A stretch of 34,352 bases of DNA. It comes from Tissierellia bacterium. Its GTDB lineage: Bacteria; Bacillota; Clostridia; Tissierellales; Sedimentibacteraceae. The stretch covers positions 1-34,352 of the forward strand of contig JAAYPY010000125.1 in NCBI GenBank assembly GCA_012519555.1, written 5' to 3'. The translations under genes and the position numbers were made by a program. Of this stretch, positions 15,266-23,494 are shown one piece after another. Every line of letters begins with the position of its first letter. Position 1 is the stretch's first letter. The notes beneath the pieces are model-generated. The model searched no databases, had not been told where the DNA came from, and saw nothing but the letters and a program-made list of their open reading frames with translations.

Positions 15266-16070
15266 CGAAATAACAAATCAGTATTACAGAGTAAACAGGC
15301 TTCCCCATATATGGTGCGCCGGATGCGGACATGGAACTTTAACAAATACTGTTGTAAGAGCTATAGATAAGTTGAAATTAAACAAAGATGAAGTAGTTAT
15401 AGTTTCAGGTATAGGCTGTTCATCAAGGGCTCCCGGTTATTTGGATTTCAACACCTTGCATACAACACACGGACGTGCATTGGCTTTTGCAACAGGCATT
15501 AAACTTGCTAATCCAAAGCTTCATGTTATTGTAATCATGGGGGACGGCGACAGCTCTGCTATTGGAGGCAATCACCTTATTCATGCCGCAAGAAGAAATA
15601 TAGATATAACAACAATTGTTTTTAATAATAATATTTATGGGATGACGGGAGGACAATTTTCGCCTACTACTCCATATGGTGATTTAGCAACCACTGCTGC
15701 TTATGGTAATATTGACAAACCTTTTGATCTTTGCAGTTTAGCTCAGGGAGCAGGAGCTACATATGTAGGAAGGGCAACTGCTTATCATGCACTCCTAATG
15801 CAAAAATTAATAGAGAAGGGAATTCAAAACAAGGGTTTTTCATTTATAGAAGGTTTAAGCCTGTGTCCCACATATTACGGAAGAAAAAACAAAAAGGGCA
15901 ATCCTTTTAAAATGCATTCATTTTTCAAAGAATACTGCATTGATAAAAAGTTAGTTGATAAAGACCCGGAAAAGGGTATTAATAAAATCTTAATTGGAGA
16001 ATTTTACAACAATCCTCAACCTGAATATATAGAAAGCTATCAAGTAATCATAGATATGCTTCAAGGATAG
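15255..16070 (+). CDS. korB: 2-oxoacid:ferredoxin oxidoreductase beta subunit
   Basis: Beta subunit that binds the diphosphate of thiamine diphosphate. The motif GDGDSSAIGGNHLIHAARRN with the following NNNIYGMTGGQ supplies the Mg and cofactor ligands. WCAGCGHG near residue 20 is the conserved cysteine motif. Length 271 residues, normal for the KorB/VorB group and shorter than PorB chains carrying extra domains. AGGAGG (15243-15248) precedes the ATG inside the end of korA. Confidence 0.93.
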   Translation: MNCSEITNQYYRVNRLPHIWCAGCGHGTLTNTVVRAIDKLKLNKDEVVIVSGIGCSSRAPGYLDFNTLHTTHGRALAFATGIKLANPKLHVIVIMGDGDSSAIGGNHLIHAARRNIDITTIVFNNNIYGMTGGQFSPTTPYGDLATTAAYGNIDKPFDLCSLAQGAGATYVGRATAYHALLMQKLIEKGIQNKGFSFIEGLSLCPTYYGRKNKKGNPFKMHSFFKEYCIDKKLVDKDPEKGINKILIGEFYNNPQPEYIESYQVIIDMLQG

Positions 16071-16080
16071 GGGGAGAAAA

Positions 16081-16626
16081 ATGAAAAAGTATGAGATTAG
16101 ATTAAGCGGTTCAGGAGGCCAAGGAGTTATATTAGCATCCATAATATTGGCAGATGCTGCAATAGAACAAGGTTTAAACGCAATACAGACCCAGTCATAT
16201 GGTCCTGAAGCAAGAGGCGGTGCCAGTAAGGCTGAAGTAATAATAAGCAATAATGAAATTAACTATCCAAAAATAACAAAAGCAAATATACTTCTTTCGC
16301 TAACTCAAAAAGCATACGATAAGTATATTGCATCTTTAGACAAGGATGGGACACTAATAGTTGATGAAGGTATTGAATTATCAGGAAATGAGCCGATTAA
16401 AGTTTATAAACTTCCAATACTAAAAAATGCTCTGGATAAATTTGAAACGAATATGGTAGCTAACATAATTTCTATCGGTGCAATTTATGAACTGATAGGA
16501 GAAGATATACTTGATAAGGACATTATGTTACGCTCCATAAGCGGAAGAGTCCCTCCTCCTACCGTTCAAAAAAACATAGAGGCATTTGAAGAAGGAATAA
16601 AATTAATAAGAGGTTATTATGAGTAA
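16081..16626 (+). CDS. korC: 2-oxoacid:ferredoxin oxidoreductase gamma subunit
   Basis: Gamma subunit, 181 residues, opening with the family signature RLSGSGGQGVILAS followed by QSYGPEARGGASKAEV, which closes the CoA-binding side of the enzyme. A GGGGGAG-like site precedes the ATG. The stop lies within the start of the regulator gene (eight-base overlap), tying regulator synthesis to the enzyme. Confidence 0.93.
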   Translation: MKKYEIRLSGSGGQGVILASIILADAAIEQGLNAIQTQSYGPEARGGASKAEVIISNNEINYPKITKANILLSLTQKAYDKYIASLDKDGTLIVDEGIELSGNEPIKVYKLPILKNALDKFETNMVANIISIGAIYELIGEDILDKDIMLRSISGRVPPPTVQKNIEAFEEGIKLIRGYYE

Positions 16627-17479
16627 TGATTTAATAAGTATTATAAAAAATAACTTTCATAAATTCAGTAAAGGCCAAAAGCTTATAGCTCAATATATTA
16701 TTGAACACTATGATAAGGCTGCATTCATGACTGCTGCCAAAATAGCAGAAAGAGTAGATGTAAGTGAATCTACCGTTGTTAGATTTGCTACAGCCTTAGG
16801 ATATTCAGGTTTTCCGGAAATGCAGAAGGCTTTACAGATTTTAATTAAAAACAAACTTACTGCAGTTCAGAGGATAGGACTTCATGATGATGTTGTAAAT
16901 GACAATGTAAAACTACATAAAAAAATATTAAAAAATGAAATGAATAATATGCGTTATTTGTTTGAGCATTTTGACATGGGAGCCTTAGACAAAGCAACGG
17001 AGCTTATTTTAAAAGCAAACAGAGTATATGTATTAGGGCTTAGAACATCATCAACCTTATCAAACTATTTAGGCTTTTACTTGGATGTTATCTTAAATAA
17101 TGTTAAAGTATTAAACAACAGCGGTGTTAACTCCTTATATGAAGAAATTATAAGAGTTAATGAAAATGATTTGCTTATTGTTATAAGTTATCCCAGGTAT
17201 TCAAAAACAACAATTGATGCTGCTAAATTTGTGAAGGAACGCAATGCAAAAATAGTTGCAATCACAGACACTGAAGAATCCCCCGTGTATTCATTGGCAG
17301 ATGCTTCACTATTGGCAAAAAGTAACATTGTTTCATTCGTAGACTCATTAGTTGTTCCTATGGCAGTAATAAACAATTTGATAATTAACATAAGTTTAAG
17401 AGAAAAAGAAGAAATAGTCGAATACTATAATGTCTTGGAAAAACTTTGGGATAATAACAGTATATATCAGAACTTTTAA
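16619..17479 (+). CDS. RpiR/MurR-family transcriptional regulator with SIS domain
   Basis: A 286-residue regulator with an N-terminal helix-turn-helix domain (residues 1-77; IAERVDVSESTVVRFATALGYSGFPEMQKAL is spread over about 41-71) and a C-terminal SIS sugar-phosphate-binding domain (about 125-265, RVYVLGLRTSSTLSNYL and VISYPRYSKTT). Family members bind sugar phosphates and control nearby genes. The eight-base overlap with korC makes it the likely local regulator of the kor operon. The effector is unknown, and a sugar phosphate would be an unexpected signal for a 2-oxoacid oxidoreductase, which makes the pairing interesting. Confidence 0.9.
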   Translation: MSNDLISIIKNNFHKFSKGQKLIAQYIIEHYDKAAFMTAAKIAERVDVSESTVVRFATALGYSGFPEMQKALQILIKNKLTAVQRIGLHDDVVNDNVKLHKKILKNEMNNMRYLFEHFDMGALDKATELILKANRVYVLGLRTSSTLSNYLGFYLDVILNNVKVLNNSGVNSLYEEIIRVNENDLLIVISYPRYSKTTIDAAKFVKERNAKIVAITDTEESPVYSLADASLLAKSNIVSFVDSLVVPMAVINNLIINISLREKEEIVEYYNVLEKLWDNNSIYQNF

Positions 17480-17525
17480 GATGCCCTAACCCTGTTTTTT
17501 CAAACTAAAGCGCAGAAAAAATTTT

Positions 17526-17567
17526 AGGGGACGAGGGTATTGTCAGTTGACAACACCCCCGTCCCCT
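17526..17567. repeat. Long GGGGAC-ended palindrome (REP-like or terminator)
   Basis: AGGGGACG (17526-17533) pairs with CGTCCCCT (17560-17567), then GGGT/ACCC and TTGTC/GACAA with single A-C mismatches, closing on an AGTT loop: 17 pairs in 42 bases. It is much richer in GC than its surroundings. A/T-rich runs flank it, but there is no clean T-run directly after it. It could terminate the kor operon, yet the compact form and the GGGGAC end resemble dispersed palindromic elements. Confidence 0.6.
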
Positions 17568-17584
17568 TGTTGTAAAAATTTTTG

Positions 17585-17613
17585 TTGTTATATTTTACGA
17601 TATGTACTATAAT
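17585..17613 (+). promoter_or_regulatory. SigA-type promoter of the cmk operon
   Basis: TTGTTA (17585-17590), a 17-base spacer and TATAAT (17608-17613), giving a leader of about 70 bases before cmk. Confidence 0.65.
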
Positions 17614-17686
17614 GTTTAAGTGTTGAAACATAATAGATGTCACGCATTTCATTATAACAGTTTAAGAACACAGAAAGGAAAATAAA

Positions 17687-18337
17687 ATGATAATCGCAAT
17701 AGACGGACCTTCAGGAGCCGGAAAAAGCACTGTTGCAAGACTATTAAGCAAAGAACTTGGATTTGAATACATCGATACAGGGGCTATGTATAGAGCTCTT
17801 GCATATAAAGCATATATTCAAGGTATTGAAATAAATGAAATTGAAATTGCAGAAATGCTTAAAACAACTAATATCAATTACTATGATAATCAGATTTATT
17901 TAGACGGAGAAAATGTTGAAAGCTTAATTAGAGAAGAAGCAATATCCTTAGCGGCATCAAAAATATCCGCCTTAAAAGTTGTCAGAGAAAAAATGGTTGA
18001 AATTCAAAGGAAAATTGCAGCAAATAAAAATGCGGTATTAGAAGGTCGGGATATTGGTACCATAGTATTTCCGGATGCAGACTACAAGTTTTTCATAACA
18101 GCATCAGTGGAAGAGAGAGCAAGAAGGCGTTATGAGCAGTTGAAAGCAAACAAACTAAAGACAGATTACGCTAATGTTCTCAATGATATGATAAAACGTG
18201 ACAAAAATGATTCTACAAGGCAGTTTTCTCCCCTGAAAATGGCTGAGGATGCAGTATTGATTGATACTAGCAAGATGGAGCTGACAGAAGTGGTAAAGTA
18301 TATTGCCGGATACATCGGAGGAAATAATGTTTTATAA
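17687..18337 (+). CDS. cmk: Cytidylate kinase
   Basis: Phosphorylates CMP and dCMP using ATP. The P-loop GPSGAGKS is at residues 7-14, followed by YIDTGAMYRALA, the nucleotide-binding LEGRDIGTIVFPDA and the lid region RARRRYEQLK. Length 216 residues, normal for bacterial Cmk. AAAGGA (17674-17679) is seven bases before the ATG. It overlaps plsC by 11 bases. The order cmk, plsC, ispH-rpsA is a known clostridial operon. Confidence 0.96.
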   Translation: MIIAIDGPSGAGKSTVARLLSKELGFEYIDTGAMYRALAYKAYIQGIEINEIEIAEMLKTTNINYYDNQIYLDGENVESLIREEAISLAASKISALKVVREKMVEIQRKIAANKNAVLEGRDIGTIVFPDADYKFFITASVEERARRRYEQLKANKLKTDYANVLNDMIKRDKNDSTRQFSPLKMAEDAVLIDTSKMELTEVVKYIAGYIGGNNVL

Positions 18338-18923
18338 TATAATAGTTCGCGTTTTACGGGTTTTGGTATTTCTTATTTTTGACTTTAAGGTATATAACAA
18401 AGAGAATCTTAACAATACAGAGGGCGGTTTAATAGTTTGCGGAAACCATAGATCTATGTTTGACCCGGTTATGTTAGCTGTATCAACAAAGCGGCAAGTT
18501 CACTTCATGGGTAAGAAAGAATTATTTGAAAGTAAATTTTGGGGATTTATATTTAGAAGATTAGGTGCATTTCCCGTTGACAGAAAGGGAGTTTCCTTAT
18601 CGGCTGTAAAAAGCTCTCTTAATGTTTTAGATAAGGGCGGTGTATTAGGTATATATCCGGAGGGAACAAGGGTCAAGACGGGATATGACGAAAATAACGC
18701 AAAGGCCGGAATTGCATTGATAGCTAATAAAGCAAATGTTAAAATAATGCCTGTATATCTGGAAGGGGATTATAAATTCAGAGGAAAACTAAGACTATAT
18801 ATTGGAAAAGAAAAAGATTACTTTGAAAATTACAGCGACAAACTGAACACTGAAAAATACACGGAAATTGGAAAAGAGATTTTAAAAGATATTTATAATT
18901 TAAAAAATGTAGGTAAGCAATGA
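18327..18923 (+). CDS. plsC: 1-acyl-sn-glycerol-3-phosphate acyltransferase
   Basis: Membrane-associated acyltransferase that makes phosphatidic acid from lysophosphatidic acid. The HX4D catalytic motif is NHRSMFD (H41, D46), and YPEGTR near residue 112 is the substrate-binding motif. A hydrophobic N-terminal segment (residues 4-20) is the membrane contact. The ATG at 18327 is chosen because GGAGG (18317-18321) lies five bases upstream; the upstream in-frame alternative at 18303 has no such site. Length 198 residues. It overlaps cmk by 11 bases and ispH-rpsA by four. Confidence 0.93.
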   Translation: MFYNIIVRVLRVLVFLIFDFKVYNKENLNNTEGGLIVCGNHRSMFDPVMLAVSTKRQVHFMGKKELFESKFWGFIFRRLGAFPVDRKGVSLSAVKSSLNVLDKGGVLGIYPEGTRVKTGYDENNAKAGIALIANKANVKIMPVYLEGDYKFRGKLRLYIGKEKDYFENYSDKLNTEKYTEIGKEILKDIYNLKNVGKQ

Positions 18924-21382
18924 AAATATTAGTTTCAGAATACAACGGTTTTTGCGGAGGCGTAAAAGCAGCTGTATTAAAAGCAGATAAAATACTGACA
19001 GAGGAACACAAACTTTACAGCTATGGAGAAATAATTCACAACAAAGATGTTGTAGAAAAATTAAAAGACAAAGGTATGGTTGTTGTGAATGACCTGCCTG
19101 AAAAAAATGACGCAAAGCTTCTCATAAGAAGCCATGGTGTCGGAAAGAATTTTTATGACAACTTGGAAGAAAAAAACATTCAAGTAATCGATGCAACTTG
19201 TGTAAAAGTTAAAAAAATACATAAAATAGTTGAAGAATTCAAAAATAACGATTACAATATAATTATTGTGGGTGATGAATCTCATCCTGAAGTGCAAGGA
19301 ATTGCAGGCTGGTGTAATAATGAAGCAGATATAATAAAAGGACCTGAAGAGCTAAAAAAAGTCATTGACCCGGCAAAAAAATACTGTTTAGTATGCCAAA
19401 CGACATTTAATTTGAATATTTTTGAAGAAATATTAAAAGCTATTGAAATAAACAATTATTCTAATATAATTGTACATAATACAATATGTGAAGCAACAAG
19501 GAAAAGACAAGAGGCTTGTGTTGCTCTTTCTTCAAAATGCGATGTAATGCTGATTATTGGCGGAAAGAATAGTTCAAACACCAAAAAGTTATATGAATTA
19601 AGTAAGGACTTGTGTGAAAACACATTCTTGATACAAAATTATAAGGAAATACCTTATAGCTATATTGATAAAAATACAATTGTGGGAGTATCCGCAGGAG
19701 CTTCAGCTCCTGATTGGGTGATTGAGGAGGTTATTAATATGTTGGAAAATCTAAATGACAACATGAATGAAAAGAACGTACTGGCAGAACAGGCTGAAAT
19801 TACAGAACAGTCTGAAGAGACAAATCAGGTAGAACTTGCAGAACAAGCAAAAGAAGCTGACAAGGTTGAAGCAATTGAAGAAGTTGAAACAGATGAAGAA
19901 AAAACTGAAAAAGCTGAACCGATTGAAGAAACTGAAGCGGCAAAGCAACCTGAAACAGCTGAAAAAGCTGACAGTATGCATGATCTGCTTGAAAATTACG
20001 GCGGAGTAGCTAATATCAGAACCGGTGAAAAGGTTAAGGGAACAGTAATATATGTGAGCCCTGATGCCGTTTCTGTTAACATCAATTATAAATCTGACGG
20101 AATCATAACAAGAGATGAATTTTCCTTGACAGAAGTTACCGATTTAACGGAAGAAGTAAAAGAAGGAGACGAAATTGAAGCTGTTGTAGTAAAAATTTCT
20201 GACCAGGACGGGAATGTTGTTCTTACTAGAAAACCATTGGAAGAGCAGAAAATCTGGGATGATTTGGAGCAGCTCAGAATTAATGGTGAAATAGTAGAAA
20301 TTCCAATAATTGAAGCTTCTCAGTACGGAATTTACGGAAAATTAAAAGGTATCAAAGGATTTATTCCAAGAAATCAGATTTCAATAAAAAGAAATGTTGA
20401 CCCTTCAGAATATGTAGGAAAAAATCTGAAGGTTAAAATATTAGAGACAAAGAATAAAAAAGGTAGAAGGCAGTTGGTTTTAACTTCCAGAGCTGTTGAA
20501 AAAATTGAAAAGGAAGCAAGGGACAAGGAAGTTTGGGAAAGCATCCAGGAAGGAGAAATTTACGAAGGTACAGTAAAAAATCTTCAAGATTACGGCGCTT
20601 TTGTAGAAATTAACGGTATAGACGGACTTCTTCACATCAATGAGATAGCATGGACAAGGATTAAACACCCATCAGAAGTATTAAAACCGGGCGACAAAAT
20701 AAATGTAAAAGTAAAAAGTGTAGATAAAGAAAATAAGAGGCTTTCCTTAAGCTATAAAGCTACCGTAAAAAGCCCTTGGGCAAAATTCTTGGATAAACAT
20801 CAAAAGGGAGATATAGTAACAGGAGTGGTAACTCGTATTGTAGACTTTGGAGCATTTGTTAAAGTAGATGATATTGAGTGTCTATTACACATAAAAGATT
20901 TAGATTGGGCAAGAACAGAAAAGGTTACTGATGTTCTGCAGGAAGGGCAGGAGGTAACTGCAAAAATATTGAGCATTACGAGAAAAGACAGAAAGGTCGG
21001 CCTTGGATTAAAGCAGCTGACAGAGCATCCCTTTGATGTTTATGCTAAAACTCTTAATAAGGATGATATAATACAAGTTGAAGTAACACGCATACTGTTG
21101 GATGGCATACATGTTAACGCTAATGGTAACATTGACTGCTTCATACCAATTTCAAAGGTGTCTACAGAAAAATTAAGAACTCCGGCACAAGTTGTAAAGG
21201 TTGGAGAAATTAGAGAAGCAAAAGTGCAAAGCATAGACATGAAAGGTAAAAACCTAAACCTGACATTCATATTAGATGACAAAAGTGAAGAAACTAGTGA
21301 CAATATTTCATACAAACCTGAAGATGCAAACTTCACAATAGGAGAGTCAATAGGAGATGCACTTAATGACTTGTTAAAATAA
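18920..21382 (+). CDS. ispH: Bifunctional IspH (HMBPP reductase) / ribosomal protein S1 fusion
   Basis: An 820-residue fusion. Residues 1 to about 280 are 4-hydroxy-3-methylbut-2-enyl diphosphate reductase, the last enzyme of the MEP isoprenoid pathway. Its three cluster cysteines C12 (GFCGGV), C94 (DATCVKVKKIH) and C190 (NTICEATRKRQ) are intact. Residues about 285-352 are a low-complexity linker of Glu, Ala, Thr and Lys. Five S1 RNA-binding repeats follow, starting near 366, 453, 541, 627 and 712; the third and fourth (GTVKNLQDYGAFVEI, GVVTRIVDFGAFVKV) are the most canonical. Such IspH-S1 fusions are known in clostridia and relatives. A strong in-frame internal start at residue 274 may also yield a separate S1 protein. 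The ATG overlaps the plsC stop. Confidence 0.95.
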   Translation: MKILVSEYNGFCGGVKAAVLKADKILTEEHKLYSYGEIIHNKDVVEKLKDKGMVVVNDLPEKNDAKLLIRSHGVGKNFYDNLEEKNIQVIDATCVKVKKIHKIVEEFKNNDYNIIIVGDESHPEVQGIAGWCNNEADIIKGPEELKKVIDPAKKYCLVCQTTFNLNIFEEILKAIEINNYSNIIVHNTICEATRKRQEACVALSSKCDVMLIIGGKNSSNTKKLYELSKDLCENTFLIQNYKEIPYSYIDKNTIVGVSAGASAPDWVIEEVINMLENLNDNMNEKNVLAEQAEITEQSEETNQVELAEQAKEADKVEAIEEVETDEEKTEKAEPIEETEAAKQPETAEKADSMHDLLENYGGVANIRTGEKVKGTVIYVSPDAVSVNINYKSDGIITRDEFSLTEVTDLTEEVKEGDEIEAVVVKISDQDGNVVLTRKPLEEQKIWDDLEQLRINGEIVEIPIIEASQYGIYGKLKGIKGFIPRNQISIKRNVDPSEYVGKNLKVKILETKNKKGRRQLVLTSRAVEKIEKEARDKEVWESIQEGEIYEGTVKNLQDYGAFVEINGIDGLLHINEIAWTRIKHPSEVLKPGDKINVKVKSVDKENKRLSLSYKATVKSPWAKFLDKHQKGDIVTGVVTRIVDFGAFVKVDDIECLLHIKDLDWARTEKVTDVLQEGQEVTAKILSITRKDRKVGLGLKQLTEHPFDVYAKTLNKDDIIQVEVTRILLDGIHVNANGNIDCFIPISKVSTEKLRTPAQVVKVGEIREAKVQSIDMKGKNLNLTFILDDKSEETSDNISYKPEDANFTIGESIGDALNDLLK
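19724..19741 (+). promoter_or_regulatory. Possible internal ribosome binding site and ATG at the IspH/S1 junction
   Basis: GAGGAGG (19724-19730) lies eight bases before an in-frame ATG (19739-19741, residue 274), exactly between the IspH domain and the linker. Twelve bases upstream is a hairpin, CAGGAG (19695-19700) with CTCCTG (19707-19712), extendable to 8 bp. The codons read Glu-Glu-Val in the fusion, so the site could be accidental, but its strength and position are striking. A product from here would have 547 residues. Confidence 0.4.
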
Positions 21383-21388
21383 ATTACC

Positions 21389-21424
21389 AAAATGTTAGGT
21401 CGCAAGATCTAACATTTTACTTTG
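21389..21424 (+). terminator. Hairpin terminator or attenuator after ispH-rpsA
   Basis: AAAATGTTAG (21389-21398) pairs perfectly with 21409-21418, and the stem continues through GTC/GAT to a GCAA tetraloop, 13 pairs in all. The T-run after it is interrupted by AC. Only 17 bases later the first M42 gene begins, with no visible promoter between, so partial read-through is plausible. Confidence 0.7.
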
Positions 21425-21440
21425 AACTCTAGGAGGGAAA

Positions 21441-22481
21441 ATGCTTAAAGAATTTTTATTTGAAGTATGCTCAAATCATTTTGTTTCCGGTTTTGAGCAT
21501 ATTAATGGTGATATTATAAAAAGATATTTTCAACCATATACAGATTCATTTGAAAAAGACAAGCTTGGAAGCTATATATTTAAAAGCTCAGGCAGCAGCG
21601 ATAGAAAAATAATGCTTGCTGCACATATTGATGAAATAGGTCTCATGATAACAAAAATATTGGAGGGCGGCTTTTTAAGCTTCATTTCAGTAGGTGGAAT
21701 TAATCCTGCATCCTTGGTTGCCCAGGAGGTAACCATATATGGTAAAGATACTATTTTTGGAGTAATTGGAATTAAACCGCCCCATATCACAAGTGAGGAA
21801 GAAAGAAAAAAACCTCATAAAATGAAGGAGTTATTTATAGATACGGGATATTCAAAGGAAGAACTTGAAAAATTAGTAACAATCGGAGATATTGCAACTG
21901 TAAACAGAGAGCCTCTATCATTACAGGGAAGTGTCATAAGCGCCAAAGCATTCGATGACAGGGCTTGTGTTACAGTAATGCTTGAAACAGCAAAAGAGCT
22001 AAAGAAGATATCACATAAAAGCAATGTATATTTTACTGCAACAGCACAGGAAGAAACAGGCATAAGAGGTGCCAAAACCAGCAGCTATAAAATTGCTCCC
22101 GATATAGGAATAGTTTTAGATGTGGGATTCGGAAAAACTCCTGATATGCCTTCTGATTCGCCGGAATTAGGCAAAGGTCCCATTGTTGCATATGGAGGAA
22201 GGTTAAATTCAAAACTTACAAAGAAATTTGTTGATGTATGTAAAAAATACAACTACCCATTGCAGTATGAAGCAGTTCCTGCAATAACAGGTACAGATAC
22301 AGAAGCACTACAGATATCAAGAGACGGAATTCCATGTATACTATTGTCAATACCACTTCGTTATATGCATACATCAGTAGAAACCATTGATTTATATGAT
22401 GTGGAGATTACCGGGAAGGCAATAGCAAGATTTATAAATGAATTGGATAATTCTGATTTGGAGGAAATATTATGTTTTTAA
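21441..22481 (+). CDS. M42 family metalloaminopeptidase (first of three)
   Basis: Dizinc or dicobalt aminopeptidase of the M42 (TET/glutamyl aminopeptidase) family, which forms large cage-like complexes that trim peptides. Metal ligands and catalytic residues are recognisable: H62 (AAHIDEIG), D172 (FDDRA), E204/E205 (QEETG), D227 (VLDVGFG) and H310 (MHTS). Length 346 residues. AGGAGGG precedes the ATG closely. It overlaps the second M42 gene by 10 bases. Tandem overlapping paralogues suggest a mixed complex, as known for some archaeal TETs; that is inference. Confidence 0.92.
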   Translation: MLKEFLFEVCSNHFVSGFEHINGDIIKRYFQPYTDSFEKDKLGSYIFKSSGSSDRKIMLAAHIDEIGLMITKILEGGFLSFISVGGINPASLVAQEVTIYGKDTIFGVIGIKPPHITSEEERKKPHKMKELFIDTGYSKEELEKLVTIGDIATVNREPLSLQGSVISAKAFDDRACVTVMLETAKELKKISHKSNVYFTATAQEETGIRGAKTSSYKIAPDIGIVLDVGFGKTPDMPSDSPELGKGPIVAYGGRLNSKLTKKFVDVCKKYNYPLQYEAVPAITGTDTEALQISRDGIPCILLSIPLRYMHTSVETIDLYDVEITGKAIARFINELDNSDLEEILCF

Positions 22482-23494
22482 AAGAATTAACTGAACTTTC
22501 CGGCGTATCAGGTTGTGAATATGAAGTTAGAAATTATATAAAAAGTAAATTAACCGACATGGGCTGTGAATTTTATGTTGATAAGCTTGGCAACATAATA
22601 GCTCACAATAAAGGCAGAAAGAATAAAACTATTATGCTGGCAGCACATATGGATGAAGTAGGATTGATAGTAACTAATATTGATTCTGACGGTTTTATTA
22701 AATTTGAAGCAGTTGGAGGAATTGACCAGAGAGTTTTAAATTCAAAGCCGGTATTGGTCGGAGAAAAAAAGATTCCGGGTGTAATCGGTTCAAAAGCCAT
22801 ACATTTAATGAGCAGCGATGAAAAAGAAAAGGCACTTCCAATTGATAAAATGTATATAGATATCGGTACAAGCTCTAAATCAGAAACGGAAAAATTGGTA
22901 AATATCGGCGATTATGTTTCGTTTAAAAGCAGCTATGCAGAATTCGGGGACAATTTAATAAAAGCAAAAGCATTGGATGACAGAACAGGCTGCAGCATCA
23001 TATTAGAGCTTTTAAGCCAGAAATTAGATGCGGATTTTTACGGTGTGTTTACTGTTATGGAAGAGGTAGGTTTAAGAGGAGCAGAAACAGCTGCCTACCA
23101 ATTAGAGCCTGACTTAGGTCTAGTATTGGAAGGAACTGTTTGTGCAGATATGCCCGAAGTAGAAGAACATGACAAGTCCACCTTAATCGGTAAGGGGGCA
23201 GCCTTGTCATTAATGGACAACACCACCGTATATGACATTGATCTTGTGAGAAGTATTGCAAAAATTGCTGAGGACAATAATATTATGTATCAATACAGAA
23301 AGTCAGCAGCCGGGGGAAATGATGCCGGAGTTATTCACAAAACAAAGAATGGCGCAAAAGCAGCGGCTATTTCAGTACCTTGCAGATATATACATTCACC
23401 GGTGAGCGTGGCAAGCAAAAAAGACATAGAAAGCGTATTGTTGCTTACTAAATTAGTTATTTTAGAAAATCAGAAAGGGGAAAAGCATGTTTAA
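22472..23494 (+). CDS. M42 family metalloaminopeptidase (second of three)
   Basis: A 340-residue paralogue of the preceding gene. Motifs AAHMDEVG, ALDDRTG, VMEEVGLRG and RYIHSP are in place. The ligand position that is DVG in the first copy and DVT in the third is EGT here, so Glu replaces Asp, a variation also found in other M42 enzymes. GGAGG (from about 22459) lies in the end of the first gene. It overlaps the third copy by eight bases. Confidence 0.92.
   Translation: MFLKELTELSGVSGCEYEVRNYIKSKLTDMGCEFYVDKLGNIIAHNKGRKNKTIMLAAHMDEVGLIVTNIDSDGFIKFEAVGGIDQRVLNSKPVLVGEKKIPGVIGSKAIHLMSSDEKEKALPIDKMYIDIGTSSKSETEKLVNIGDYVSFKSSYAEFGDNLIKAKALDDRTGCSIILELLSQKLDADFYGVFTVMEEVGLRGAETAAYQLEPDLGLVLEGTVCADMPEVEEHDKSTLIGKGAALSLMDNTTVYDIDLVRSIAKIAEDNNIMYQYRKSAAGGNDAGVIHKTKNGAKAAAISVPCRYIHSPVSVASKKDIESVLLLTKLVILENQKGEKHV

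Noticed and set aside
19751-19981. Minus-strand open frame rich in Phe and Cys opposite the IspH-S1 linker
   Set aside because: It is the complement of the Glu/Ala/Thr/Lys low-complexity linker and has no ribosome binding site or family resemblance.
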